A stretch of DNA of 55,055 bases from Flavobacteriales bacterium (GCA_947460825.1 CANHHA010000019.1:1-55055), one strand, 5' to 3'. Shown: positions 8,533-17,838, counted from the stretch's first letter. The notes: generated from the sequence alone by a model not told the origin. Translations and numbers: made by a program.

Positions 8533-9167
8533 TGAAAGTTCTTGTCATTGGAGGAAATAGCTTTATTGCTCAAGGGATAGAATCCTACCTTTCAACACAG
8601 GGGATAGCGTTAACTCGGATTCATCGCTCATTGTTGGATATTACCGATGAGGTTCAGATTGAACAATTTTGCAATAATCCTCAACTACCCACCTATGACG
8701 CCATATTGTTCGCGCAAGGAATTAATCCCTCATTGAGCACAAAAGAAACGACAGCCGAACACCTGTTAGACATGCTCAAGGTAAACATCATGGGTCCTGT
8801 ATTATTATTAAAACATCTGGTTCCACGAATGAACCCGCATGGCAATGTGGTTTTTTTTAGTTCCGTTGCTGCTGAAAAAGGCAGTTATGACCCTGGATAT
8901 GCGGCATCGAAAGCGGCTATTCAAGGCATGATTAACAGTTTTGCGAATGAGTTTTCATCCATGAGGTTTAATGCAATTGCACTTGGACTGGTTGAAAATT
9001 CTCCGGTATTTAATCAAATGACACCTGATTTTTTAAAGAAGCATCGCGACCGAATGCACCAAGGCACCCTAATTCAATTGGAACATATTGCAGCCGTTGT
9101 GAATCTACTCTTGACGAATGAAAACCTTAATAGAAGCATTATTCCCTTAACTTCTGGATTTCGTTAA
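8532..9167 (+). CDS. SDR family oxidoreductase
   Basis: Short-chain dehydrogenase/reductase of 211 residues. It has a modified Rossmann glycine motif GGNSFIAQG (7-15), LFAQGIN in place of the usual NNAG, a catalytic serine in VVFFSSVAAEKG and the YAASK active-site pair. It would catalyse NAD(P)-dependent reduction or oxidation of a hydroxyl/keto group. It is shorter than the usual 240-250 residues but keeps all catalytic elements. It is coupled to the upstream methyltransferase and abuts the glycosyltransferase with no spacer, which favours a role in making an unusual sugar for a surface glycan. Confidence 0.88.
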   Translation: MKVLVIGGNSFIAQGIESYLSTQGIALTRIHRSLLDITDEVQIEQFCNNPQLPTYDAILFAQGINPSLSTKETTAEHLLDMLKVNIMGPVLLLKHLVPRMNPHGNVVFFSSVAAEKGSYDPGYAASKAAIQGMINSFANEFSSMRFNAIALGLVENSPVFNQMTPDFLKKHRDRMHQGTLIQLEHIAAVVNLLLTNENLNRSIIPLTSGFR

Positions 9168-10190
9168 ATGAATCTTTCCGTAGTCATCCCTACTCGAAAT
9201 CGACCGAGCTACTTTGCTAGAGCAATGTCTTATTATGCTCAATTTAATGAAATTCAGCTCATTGTTTGCGATAGTTCTGAACAGCCCTTTACCGCGGAAA
9301 TTCCGAAGCAAGTAAGCTACCACCATTTTCCAAAGGCTTCCTTTGTCGAGAAGATACAGTCAATACTCCCTTCCCTAGCCAAAGATTATGTTGTGTTAAG
9401 CGCGGATGACGATTTTTTGCTGGAACATGCATTAATTGAAGCGATTAGTTTTTTATCGGACAACCCAACATACACCAGCGTTCAAGGAAATTATATTGCG
9501 TATTATAACCTAGGGAAGACCTTATATTATTTACCCTTGTATACCCAACGAATTGGGAAATCTATCGATTTTGAAACACCACTAGAGCGCATTGCTTCTT
9601 ATTGGGGTTCAGGTATCCAGTTGTTTTATTCCGTGTGTCAAAAAGAAGCCTTTTGTCAGGTTTTTCAAACGGCAGATACTTCCATTCGAAGTTTAAATCT
9701 ATTAGAATATCATATTGGTTTAACGGCTTTATTGCTTGGTAAAAACAAATACCTGCCCGTGTTTTATAGCGTCCGAGAGCTAATTAGTAATTCTGCAGGA
9801 ACCAACATCGGACTTGACGTATTGGTCTCAGACCCTAATCAAGCGGTTCAATATGAGGCATTCATTGCGGGTGTTTCCACGTTATTTAGTGTGGTGCAAC
9901 CAATGGAGAAGGACCACGAAGGTATTGTAAGACAACAGATTTCTCATTATTTATCATCTGAAAACGCAAAGGACTTTTATCGTGTTCGCGACCGAAACAG
10001 ACGGATCAAGCGACTCATCCCTTCCGCGTTACGCCAATTAATTTATCATGCGTGGCTTTCTTTTAATCGAAAAAAAAATGCGCAAAACAACCTACGGATA
10101 TCCTCCATGTATCCTGGTTTTCCCTTTGGTAATCCCTTGGAAGAGTCTAGGCTTAAACGGATTGAAGGCTATATCTTAAAACAGAAATAG
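9168..10190 (+). CDS. Glycosyltransferase family 2-like (TIGR00180 type)
   Basis: 340-residue GT-A fold transferase. The N terminus VVIPTRNRPSYFARAM is the nucleotide-sugar site of family 2 enzymes, and LSADDDFLLE carries the DXD metal motif. The combination of a short N-terminal GT domain with an LLEYHIGLTALLLGKN-type segment resembles the TIGR00180-family transferases of surface polysaccharide loci. It begins on the base after the SDR stop and ends the cassette; the next gene follows after 71 bp with its own promoter-like motif. The donor and acceptor sugars are unknown. Confidence 0.85.
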   Translation: MNLSVVIPTRNRPSYFARAMSYYAQFNEIQLIVCDSSEQPFTAEIPKQVSYHHFPKASFVEKIQSILPSLAKDYVVLSADDDFLLEHALIEAISFLSDNPTYTSVQGNYIAYYNLGKTLYYLPLYTQRIGKSIDFETPLERIASYWGSGIQLFYSVCQKEAFCQVFQTADTSIRSLNLLEYHIGLTALLLGKNKYLPVFYSVRELISNSAGTNIGLDVLVSDPNQAVQYEAFIAGVSTLFSVVQPMEKDHEGIVRQQISHYLSSENAKDFYRVRDRNRRIKRLIPSALRQLIYHAWLSFNRKKNAQNNLRISSMYPGFPFGNPLEESRLKRIEGYILKQK

Positions 10191-10201
10191 AAAATGTACC
10201 T

Positions 10202-10209
10202 TATCTTTG
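10202..10209 (+). promoter_or_regulatory. TAnnTTTG -7-like promoter motif
   Basis: TATCTTTG lies 52 nt upstream of the ATG of the choice-of-anchor-L gene and just after the glycosyltransferase stop. It suggests that the secreted protein has its own transcript rather than being co-transcribed with the glycan cassette. No -33 TTG at the usual spacing. Confidence 0.4.
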
Positions 10210-10261
10210 CTTTTAGTGCAACTTTACTTGCTCAATATAGGTCATAAAAAAAACTTAACAT

Positions 10262-12514
10262 ATGCTTGGTCTCCATAAATTATTTTTGACACTGATGTTG
10301 CTTCCGTTTTTGACCTTAGCGCAGCCAATTGCTGTTTCCCCAACGCAAACGCCTCAGCAATTAGTAAACAATGTCTTGTTGGGAGCGGGCGTTGTTGCCT
10401 CGAACATCACAATAAACGGTGTGCCGGGCTTAGCATCAACTCCTTTTGGTAATATAGGATACTTCACAAATACCAACGCAACCTTTCCGATGGCAAGTGG
10501 AATTGTTTTAACAACAGGCGATGCAATTGGTGCCGTTGGTCCAAACATAGGAGGAAGTACTACGAATCCTGGAGCTTCTCAATCAGTAGCGGGTGACCCC
10601 GAGTTAAATGCCATTGCAAACGGAAATGTAACCAACGGTGTAGTCTTGGAGTTTGATTTTATTCCTGCGGGAGATACCCTTATTTTTAATTATATGTTTG
10701 GTTCCGATGAATACACGGAATTTTCTCCTTCAAATTTTAACGATGCCTTTGGTATCTTTTTGTGGGGCCCTGGTATTTCTGGACCCTATCCTCTTGCTGG
10801 TTATCCAAACGGTGGAGATAATATTGCTGTAATCCCGGGAGGAACCCCCGTAACCATTAACAATGTGAATTGGGTCACCAATACACCCTACTATGTATAC
10901 AATGAATTTCCTCAAGACACATACGGGGATGCTATTGAATATGATGGTACGACCGTCAAATTAACCGCGAGCGCAAGTGTGCAATGCAACGAAACCTATC
11001 ATATCAAGTTTGCCATTGCCAATGTACTAGATCAGGCGTATGATTCTGGGGTGTTCTTGGAAGCTGGGTCATTTTCTTCTGCAGCAGTGAGTGTTGCCGT
11101 TGCTACCGTGTCTGGAGACACAACAATTGTTGAAGGATGTACCTATGCAGACTTTATATTTACTCGACCTGAAGGTCAAACAAATGATACGTTAATCATT
11201 AACTATACGGTAACTGGATCCGCTATTGAAGGCGTTGATTATAATAACATGGTGAATCCCATCGTGTTTTTACCTGGACAAGACACCGTTATTTTGAATT
11301 TAACGCCCACTCAAGATGGCTTAAATGAAGGGTTCGAGTCGGTTACAATTTCTGTATCAATCATTAACCCATGTGGAGACACGATCACTTCTGAGGGAAC
11401 CATTTATATTGGTGATGGGCCAATAATAAATATTACAGAAACAGACCCACTGGTTCAATGTTATCCGGACAGTGTCTTATTAACCGCCTCTGCGTCTGGA
11501 GGTTATGCACCCTATGACTTTACTTGGACTACCTTGGGAGGTATTGTACTTTCGACGAATGACTCCATAACCATAAATGTTACTCAAAATGGGGTTGTTC
11601 AATACTTGGTTACGGCAGTAGATCAGTGTAACTTTTCTCAAACGGATACGGCAACGCTTACCGTAAATCAAACCATTGCAATTGATGCGATAAATATGAC
11701 CGAAGCAACATGCATACCAACAGGGACTTTATCTGCAGTAGTTTCTGGAACTACAGGCAACGTGAATTATTCGTGGTCTAACGGGCAACAAGGGCAGAGT
11801 ATTCAAAACCTAACCAGCGGTTGGTATTCGTTGACGATTACAGACCAGGTTTGTTCTGCTAGCGATAGCGTATTTGTGGGTGCAATTGCCGTTCCAGTAG
11901 CTAATTTCACCGCAACGCCAGCAACTGGATGTGCTCCATTGAATGTCGTATTTGTAAATAATAGTGCGAACGGAACGGGGTATGCATGGAGTTTTGGTAA
12001 TGGACAAACGACAGTAGTTCAAACTACGGACCCTCAAAGCACCCAATATGTAACTCAAACACCAGAAAACTATACGGTCACGTTAGTGGTCTCTCAAGGA
12101 ATTAGTTGTGTTGATTCAATGTCAATTACCATCCCAGTAGATGTGTGTGATTGCACCGACCCAGAGGCGTTGAATTATAATGGCAGTGCTAATGTCAATG
12201 TGCCTTCAAATTGTATTTATCCGTATCCGGAAGTAGAAGCACCAAACGTAATCACTCCAGACGGTGACTTAACCAACGACGAGTTTTTCTTGCAATACAA
12301 GAATGTCGTTGCGATTGAGTTAATAATTTTCAATCGCTGGGGAGCGATTATGTACAGCGCATCCAGTACTGATTTAACACAGTCACAACCTTCTTGGGAT
12401 GGTACATCAAATGGAAATGAAGCCAGCGAGGGCGTATATACTTATACGTACAAGGCTACTGGGGTTTCTGGAGGTGAAGTTTCTGGTCATGGATTCTTCC
12501 ATCTGATTCGATGA
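10262..12514 (+). CDS. Choice-of-anchor L protein with T9SS type B sorting domain
   Basis: A 750-residue secreted surface protein. Signal peptide (1-20, cut after LTLAQ-like site); a choice-of-anchor L domain (about 25-275; FIPAGDTLIFNYMFGSDEY, a DAFGIFLWGP strand and the late FAIANVLD are characteristic); a Calx-beta-like region (about 275-385); an Ig/SprB-like repeat with TWSNGQ-like motifs; a PKD-like domain (about 545-630); a cysteine motif CTDPEALNYN; and a C-terminal gliding-motility-associated (type B) T9SS sorting domain (about 660-750; PNVITPDGD, FNRWG, WDGTSNG, YTYTYKA). It is exported to the surface through the type IX system. It overlaps the next gene by 4 bp. Confidence 0.9.
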   Translation: MLGLHKLFLTLMLLPFLTLAQPIAVSPTQTPQQLVNNVLLGAGVVASNITINGVPGLASTPFGNIGYFTNTNATFPMASGIVLTTGDAIGAVGPNIGGSTTNPGASQSVAGDPELNAIANGNVTNGVVLEFDFIPAGDTLIFNYMFGSDEYTEFSPSNFNDAFGIFLWGPGISGPYPLAGYPNGGDNIAVIPGGTPVTINNVNWVTNTPYYVYNEFPQDTYGDAIEYDGTTVKLTASASVQCNETYHIKFAIANVLDQAYDSGVFLEAGSFSSAAVSVAVATVSGDTTIVEGCTYADFIFTRPEGQTNDTLIINYTVTGSAIEGVDYNNMVNPIVFLPGQDTVILNLTPTQDGLNEGFESVTISVSIINPCGDTITSEGTIYIGDGPIINITETDPLVQCYPDSVLLTASASGGYAPYDFTWTTLGGIVLSTNDSITINVTQNGVVQYLVTAVDQCNFSQTDTATLTVNQTIAIDAINMTEATCIPTGTLSAVVSGTTGNVNYSWSNGQQGQSIQNLTSGWYSLTITDQVCSASDSVFVGAIAVPVANFTATPATGCAPLNVVFVNNSANGTGYAWSFGNGQTTVVQTTDPQSTQYVTQTPENYTVTLVVSQGISCVDSMSITIPVDVCDCTDPEALNYNGSANVNVPSNCIYPYPEVEAPNVITPDGDLTNDEFFLQYKNVVAIELIIFNRWGAIMYSASSTDLTQSQPSWDGTSNGNEASEGVYTYTYKATGVSGGEVSGHGFFHLIR

Positions 12515-12864
12515 CCCTAGAAATAGGCCGATGGGGCGAAGATCGAGCAAAAGAACATTTGCTTATATCGGGGTATGAAATCCTGGAGTCAAATTACCGA
12601 TTTAAAAAAGCAGAAATCGATTTAATTGCAAGAAAAGGGAATGTGATTATTGCGGTGGAAGTAAAAACGCGCTCAGGAATTATAGTTGGAACACCATTTC
12701 ATGCCATTACCCGAGAGAAACAACGGAATCTATTGCTGGGAATTAATCAGTACGTTCAGAAGTTCAAGGAGCCGATTGAAGTAAGAATGGATGCAATAAG
12801 TGTCATTAAACAAGGGGAGCGGATTAATATTGTACACTTAGAAGATGCATTCCCAGCATTTTAA
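12511..12864 (+). CDS. yraN: YraN/UPF0102 family nuclease-fold protein
   Basis: 117-residue cytoplasmic protein of the YraN (UPF0102) family. The N-terminal GRWGEDRAKEHL helix and the PD-(D/E)XK-type core are visible: Glu35 and Asp37 in AEIDLIA, then Glu50 and Lys52 in VAVEVKTR-type strand. The family has a Holliday-junction-resolvase-like fold with poorly defined function. Its ATG overlaps the TGA of the upstream T9SS gene (ATGA), implying coupling to an unrelated secreted protein, probably a chance operon join. Length is typical. Confidence 0.9.
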   Translation: MTLEIGRWGEDRAKEHLLISGYEILESNYRFKKAEIDLIARKGNVIIAVEVKTRSGIIVGTPFHAITREKQRNLLLGINQYVQKFKEPIEVRMDAISVIKQGERINIVHLEDAFPAF

Positions 12865-12882
12865 CTCCTTGAATTATTGACG

Positions 12883-12890
12883 TACCTTTG
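12883..12890 (+). promoter_or_regulatory. TAnnTTTG -7-like promoter motif for pseudouridine synthase
   Basis: TACCTTTG ends 15 nt upstream of the ATG of the RluB-like gene. A TTG is present upstream but only 11 bp away, which is shorter than the usual 17-23. Confidence 0.4.
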
Positions 12891-12905
12891 TAAAAACTGC
12901 TCGCG

Positions 12906-13853
12906 ATGAACACAAACAAAAAACCTTCTCCTAAACCGGGGAAATCAACGAAGCCCGTTGCCGCAAAGCCGGCGAAATCAGGGAGATCAAACAAACCAGC
13001 CGCCGCTAGCGCTGCTAAATCTACCAAAACATCAAAACCGGACGCGCCAAAAGAGGTGAGTGCTCGAGATAAACGAAAGTACATTGATTTTAAGATTAAA
13101 GTAAAAAAAGGGGATCCGCTGCCAAATTTCAATGAAAATGAGATCCGCTTAAATAAATACCTTTCGAATGCTGGAATATGTTCCCGCCGTGAGGCTGATG
13201 TGTTAATTCAAACCGGGGTGGTTACGGTAAATGGAAAGATTGTGACCGAAATGGGGCATAAGATTGCACCAACCGATGTGGTTCAATATGACGGGGAAAC
13301 GATCAATGCAGAGAAAAAGAGGTATGTGCTACTGAATAAGCCGAAAGGATTTATCACCACCATGGACGATCCTCAAGGTCGAAAAACAGTGATGTCTCTG
13401 GTTAAATCCGCAAGCCGTGAACGCGTCTATCCTATAGGTAGATTGGACCGTGAAACCACCGGTTTATTACTGTTCACGAACGACGGCGATATTGCGAAAA
13501 AATTGACACATCCCAGATACCAAGCCCGTAAAATTTATCATGCAGAATTGAATAAACCTTTTAGAACCGAAGATTTTGATCGGCTTTTGAAAGGCGTAGA
13601 CCTAGAGGACGGGAAATCAAGGGCAGATTTGGCCTCTTATGTGGAGGGTGGAAATTCTCGTGAAGTAGGGGTAGAAATACATTCGGGTAAAAACCGGGTG
13701 GTTCGAAGAATGTTTGAGGCTTTAGGATATGATGTCGTTAAATTAGACCGAGTCGTTTATGCCGGGTTAACGAAAAAAGATTTGCCCCGAGGTATGTTTC
13801 GGCACCTTACAGAAGATGAGGTTAGCTTCCTTAAAATGACAAAAAATGTGTAA
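12906..13853 (+). CDS. rluB: rRNA large-subunit pseudouridine synthase, RluB/RsuA type
   Basis: Isomerises uridine to pseudouridine in rRNA. Residues 1-60 are a low-complexity Lys/Ala/Pro/Ser tail, basic and probably disordered, common in Bacteroidota members. An S4 RNA-binding domain follows (about 81-128, RLNKYLSNAGICSRREAD), then the catalytic domain with GRLDRETTGLLL (catalytic Asp181) and the late GKNRVVRRMFEALG motif of the RsuA/RluB/E/F subfamily. Which rRNA position it modifies cannot be read from sequence; RluB is the likely assignment. It overlaps the following lipoprotein gene by 8 bp. Confidence 0.92.
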   Translation: MNTNKKPSPKPGKSTKPVAAKPAKSGRSNKPAAASAAKSTKTSKPDAPKEVSARDKRKYIDFKIKVKKGDPLPNFNENEIRLNKYLSNAGICSRREADVLIQTGVVTVNGKIVTEMGHKIAPTDVVQYDGETINAEKKRYVLLNKPKGFITTMDDPQGRKTVMSLVKSASRERVYPIGRLDRETTGLLLFTNDGDIAKKLTHPRYQARKIYHAELNKPFRTEDFDRLLKGVDLEDGKSRADLASYVEGGNSREVGVEIHSGKNRVVRRMFEALGYDVVKLDRVVYAGLTKKDLPRGMFRHLTEDEVSFLKMTKNV

Positions 13854-14544
13854 TAAGAAGCATGTGTTTTTCAGCTATTTCCTGCTAATACTGCTGCTTG
13901 GGGCCTGTTCTTTGAGTGAAACCCAAAGCAAACACCCTGCAGCTAAGTTTTTTTATCCGATTCTGGAGGAACCAAAAATCTATGTTTATAGAGATATGAT
14001 TGGGGGACTTGAAGAACAATTTCACCGAGTTTATGCGGTAAAAGACCATTTGGGACACCACGTGGTAGTGGAACGCTATGCCTCCGACGGCCGAATCCTT
14101 GAAGCATTGAATTTTAATGTGGATTCTTTGGATATTCAAGACCATATGGTAGTGAATAGAAATCAAAAGAAAACCCAAGCGGGAGTATATAAAACGACCT
14201 ATTTCCCTTGGAAAGGTACTGACCAAACATGGTTTGCAACAAAATTCGAAGGAGTATTGGACTCTACCTTGATTTTACAAGAATTGAAACGTAAGCAACT
14301 CAGCGACCATGCGACTATAGAGGTAATGGGAGAACAAAAAACGTGTATAAAATACAAAGACCTCACAAAATTCACCCTCATAAACCCCTTTGCAAAAACG
14401 GAAAAGATATTAGAAATGGCCTCAACTACGTATTATGCAGAAGGGCTTGGATTGGTTGAATGGCAGGGTAACGGAAATAAGGTGCACTTTCGACTGGAAC
14501 AGATTATGGACCAAACGGAATGGCTGAAATTCATCAGGTCTTGA
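13846..14544 (+). CDS. Putative lipoprotein, unknown function
   Basis: 232 residues with a lipoprotein signal ending in LLGAC (Cys21). The mature part is beta-rich with no enzyme motif that I recognise. It begins inside the last codons of the pseudouridine synthase gene and overlaps the next gene by 25 bp, so these three genes are likely co-transcribed. The context (a lipoprotein directly followed by a probable outer-membrane beta-barrel protein) suggests that the pair act together in the outer membrane, but that is inference. Confidence 0.65.
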   Translation: MCNKKHVFFSYFLLILLLGACSLSETQSKHPAAKFFYPILEEPKIYVYRDMIGGLEEQFHRVYAVKDHLGHHVVVERYASDGRILEALNFNVDSLDIQDHMVVNRNQKKTQAGVYKTTYFPWKGTDQTWFATKFEGVLDSTLILQELKRKQLSDHATIEVMGEQKTCIKYKDLTKFTLINPFAKTEKILEMASTTYYAEGLGLVEWQGNGNKVHFRLEQIMDQTEWLKFIRS

Positions 14545-15380
14545 AAACAGCTTGGTTCTTTTTGTTTTTTTGGGGCAGTGTGTCTTTTGCACAACGCGGG
14601 GTGTTTAATTCGGCATATAAGGGAAATTTTAACGTACAATTCGGAACAGCAGCTACTTATTTTCAACCTTCTACCTTAAATTTTTCAGGAAGTAAATTCG
14701 ATTTTGTGTTGAAAAATACAAACCTGAGACCACCCAATAATAAGCTTGCACTTCCATCATCAGAATGGAGTGAAAATCAATATAAATTATCGGTAGGCTA
14801 CACGGTCAAAAGAGGGATATTACTTTCATTCAATATGGATAACTTCAAATATTTAATTCCCCCGCAAGAATTATTGATTTCTGGCCGTGTTACTCCTGGT
14901 TATGATCAGTTAGGAGGGTTGTCAGGAACTTATGATAACACCCAGGTTTCTATGGATACGCTGGGGTTTGCGTTTAATGTGTCAAGTGCTAAATTTATCT
15001 CTGCGCGATTAGAATTCCTACAAAATCTTTATCGCTTACAAAATCGGATGTTTGTTATTAATGCTGTCTATGGAATTGGAATCGGTGTCTTACACAGTGC
15101 CTCTGATGTGGTGTTTGGTCCAGCAGAACAATCGAGAATAACGGGTTTATCGGGCTTCGGGCTTAATCTTAATGTTGGTTTACGTTTTGAGTTCTTCCGA
15201 CACTTCTATCTGATGCCAGTATTAAACGGCGGTTATTTACTTCAAAGAAATTTAAGGATAGATATATCTGATGCAACACAACATGTTAGACATAATGTTG
15301 GATTCGGACAAGTATCTATAAATATAGGTGCCGTTTTCTTCCTCGGGAAGAAAGAAAACTGTGATTGCCCTCATTTTTAA
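14520..15380 (+). CDS. Probable outer-membrane beta-barrel protein
   Basis: 286 residues with a signal peptide ending SVSFAQ and an alternating hydrophobic/polar pattern with regular GLNLNVGLRFEFF-like strands, typical of a small outer-membrane barrel. The C terminus (VSINIGAVFFLGKKEN) looks like a last barrel strand. I use the ATG at 14520, which overlaps the upstream gene by 25 bp; a TTG at 14541, overlapping the upstream TGA, would give a more usual signal peptide (LKTAWFFLFFWGSVSFAQ) and may be the true start. No specific family recognised. It is convergent with the TonB receptor (4-bp overlap). Confidence 0.6.
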   Translation: MAEIHQVLKTAWFFLFFWGSVSFAQRGVFNSAYKGNFNVQFGTAATYFQPSTLNFSGSKFDFVLKNTNLRPPNNKLALPSSEWSENQYKLSVGYTVKRGILLSFNMDNFKYLIPPQELLISGRVTPGYDQLGGLSGTYDNTQVSMDTLGFAFNVSSAKFISARLEFLQNLYRLQNRMFVINAVYGIGIGVLHSASDVVFGPAEQSRITGLSGFGLNLNVGLRFEFFRHFYLMPVLNGGYLLQRNLRIDISDATQHVRHNVGFGQVSINIGAVFFLGKKENCDCPHF

Positions 15381-17821
15381 TCTTTTTTCCCGCCCGCTCT
15401 AAAATCAATCTTGTAATAGAATATGGGTAAAAACCCTAATTGTGTTTTTTCCGTTACGGGTTGGTAATTTCCTGAACTAACAACTGCTGGATCTAAGGAG
15501 GGCGCGTAGGCTAAACTTAAGAGGTTTTTCGTATTCAGTATATTCACTAAATCTAGTCCGATTTCATGCGTCATGGCTTTGGCATTCATGCGCCAAGAGA
15601 TTTTCAAATCTATTCGGAAATAATCTCTAAACTGATATTCATTGAACATCGAATCTTGATAGATTAAATCTTTTTCTTGGTTTGTTCGCGCAAGATCCAC
15701 TAAGCCATATCGCTTTCCTCCTGCAGTAGTGATTTTTGCGCCAACCCCAAGAATACTTCGTTTACCCACATAAAATTCTTTACCTGCAAGTAAATTGGCC
15801 ACGTAGGCGCCATTGTATGAGGTGTTTCTTAATACACCATCGCTTCCTGTGTATTTGGAATCGTACAGGGTACCCGAGAACAAGAAAAAGAAACTTTTAT
15901 CAAAGTACTTCTGAACGGTTAATTCCAACCCGTAATTATACCCGGTTCCCGTGTTTTCTAACGAATCAGCGAAGATTCTAGTGAAACCACTGCCCATGTT
16001 AATCATCGAGAATGCACTTGGGGTAATCGTTACTGGGATGTTATATAAATATTGGTAATAGGCTTCCGTTCGAATGCTAAATCCTTTGTTAAAGAACTTT
16101 TCGTAACCGACTCCAGAATGAAGGCTTTTTGTAAAATCCATCCCTTTGTTAAAGAAATTACCAGCCCCTTTGCGGTTGTCTACATACGTGTACAACGGTT
16201 GTATTTGGCTGTGCATTCCTCCCCCAGCAAATACGGATTGGTTGCCTGGAAGTTTATGTTTAAATCCAAGGCGTAGCTCCGCGGGACTTAAACTGTTACT
16301 CATTGAAAAATATTGGCTGTGAATTCCCGCCGTGAAGTCGGTGTTATCAGACATTCTCCATTTCCACTGAATAAAGGGCTGAATGAGCACACAAGAACCT
16401 TCATAATCCCAACGCGTAAAAAACGTATTAGGGTCATCATAATCCACCAGGGCAGAATCCTTCATGTTCATCAAGAAAAAATCTGCATTATATCCGAATT
16501 TAATCAGGTGTTGCTTGTTGATTTTATGGTTGACCGCGGAGTAGCTAGAAATTTTATTAGTCGTAAAGGTGTATGCCATTAATGAGTAAATGGCATTGAT
16601 TTGAATGCTTGTGTCTCCTCCCGCCGTTACATTTAGACTTCGTTGCAAATAGTCGTGATTCGCCCGCTGAATCTCCTGAGATAAGGCAAGGGTGCTGCTC
16701 ACAAATGTTTTTTCATTGATTGCTTTTTTGTAGGTTAACCCTGTAACGCCCATCGAAGTACCAAAATACTGGTCACGGTCCCCTTCCCCATATAAATCGG
16801 TGGTATATTCCGTTTTTTCCGAGATCATAATCGCGATTTTACTTTTACCCCCCATTCCCCATGCGGAAAGATTTCCTCCTTTTCGGAGTTTGAAATTAAA
16901 TTTAAATGCTAAATCTCCATAGGTCGGAATCGCATCGGTTCCCAGTTGAATCCCAAGTGATTTGAATAACGAAAGGGTAGAGTATCTTCCCATCATTAGA
17001 AAAGAAGCGGTTCCTTTTTTATTAAGCGGACCTTCCGCTAAAAACTCAGTTCCAAGAAAACCAAATTGTCCCGTAAATTCATGCCGCTGATCATTTCCAC
17101 TGCGTAGTTTTAAATCAAAAACACCGGAAACGCTATTCCCATATTCTGCGGGAAAGGCGCTCATTAAAAAGTCAGAGTTGCCAAGGATTTTATTGTTTAA
17201 TACGGAAACCGGACCTCCAGAGCTTCCTGCGATGGCAAAGTGATTCGGATTTGGAATATCGATTCCCTCTACACGCCAAACTACACCCAAGGGACTATTC
17301 CCCCGAATAATAATGTCATTTCTGGAATCATCTGCGCCTTGCACCCCCGCAAAGTTCGATGCCATTCGAGCTGGATCCATACGCGAACCGGGATACCGAT
17401 TCGTTTCTTCAACGGAGAATTGTTGTGCAGAAATCACCGCTAATTCATTAATAATTTCACCTTTTTTTCTTCCGGTTACCACCACTTCTTCCTTATTGGT
17501 TACCAATTCTTGAAGGGAAATAGTAAGGATGAGTTCTTTGCCCGAATTAATTTCTACCGTTTGGTTTTTGGGTTCATATTGAGCAAATCGAGTGCTTAGC
17601 CCGTATTTTCCTACTGGAACATTGGAGATTTTAAATTCCCCCTCCCCATCGGTAACGGCGCGATAATTCACCCCGGTTGGATCTTTTAAATCTATTTCAA
17701 TTTTCGCTCCTGCAAGTGGGAAATTTGTTTCGGAGTCCATTACTTTTCCACGTACATTTTGTGTTTGTGCAGCAACGAGAACGCTCATTATTAGAGCAAA
17801 AATGGATAATAGTAGTTTCAT
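15377..17821 (-). CDS. TonB-dependent receptor with carboxypeptidase-regulatory-like domain
   Basis: 814-residue outer-membrane active transporter. A signal peptide (1-18, ending VAAQ), an N-terminal CarboxypepD_reg-like beta domain (about 22-110; GKVMDSETNFPLAGAKIEI), a plug domain (about 125-240; includes RGNSPLGVVWRVEGIDIPNPNHF), and a C-terminal barrel. There is no SusD partner next to it, so it is a lone receptor of the Bacteroidota type rather than a SusCD polysaccharide system. The substrate (siderophore, peptide, vitamin or other) cannot be inferred. It is divergent from the secreted thioredoxin gene. Confidence 0.9.
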   Translation of the reverse strand: MKLLLSIFALIMSVLVAAQTQNVRGKVMDSETNFPLAGAKIEIDLKDPTGVNYRAVTDGEGEFKISNVPVGKYGLSTRFAQYEPKNQTVEINSGKELILTISLQELVTNKEEVVVTGRKKGEIINELAVISAQQFSVEETNRYPGSRMDPARMASNFAGVQGADDSRNDIIIRGNSPLGVVWRVEGIDIPNPNHFAIAGSSGGPVSVLNNKILGNSDFLMSAFPAEYGNSVSGVFDLKLRSGNDQRHEFTGQFGFLGTEFLAEGPLNKKGTASFLMMGRYSTLSLFKSLGIQLGTDAIPTYGDLAFKFNFKLRKGGNLSAWGMGGKSKIAIMISEKTEYTTDLYGEGDRDQYFGTSMGVTGLTYKKAINEKTFVSSTLALSQEIQRANHDYLQRSLNVTAGGDTSIQINAIYSLMAYTFTTNKISSYSAVNHKINKQHLIKFGYNADFFLMNMKDSALVDYDDPNTFFTRWDYEGSCVLIQPFIQWKWRMSDNTDFTAGIHSQYFSMSNSLSPAELRLGFKHKLPGNQSVFAGGGMHSQIQPLYTYVDNRKGAGNFFNKGMDFTKSLHSGVGYEKFFNKGFSIRTEAYYQYLYNIPVTITPSAFSMINMGSGFTRIFADSLENTGTGYNYGLELTVQKYFDKSFFFLFSGTLYDSKYTGSDGVLRNTSYNGAYVANLLAGKEFYVGKRSILGVGAKITTAGGKRYGLVDLARTNQEKDLIYQDSMFNEYQFRDYFRIDLKISWRMNAKAMTHEIGLDLVNILNTKNLLSLAYAPSLDPAVVSSGNYQPVTEKTQLGFLPIFYYKIDFRAGGKKD

Positions 17822-17838
17822 TCGATTTGGTTTATTTG

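Noticed and set aside
11333-11346. GGGTTCGAGTC resembling a tRNA T-arm
   Set aside because: It lies inside the choice-of-anchor-L coding frame and no acceptor or anticodon arms fit around it.
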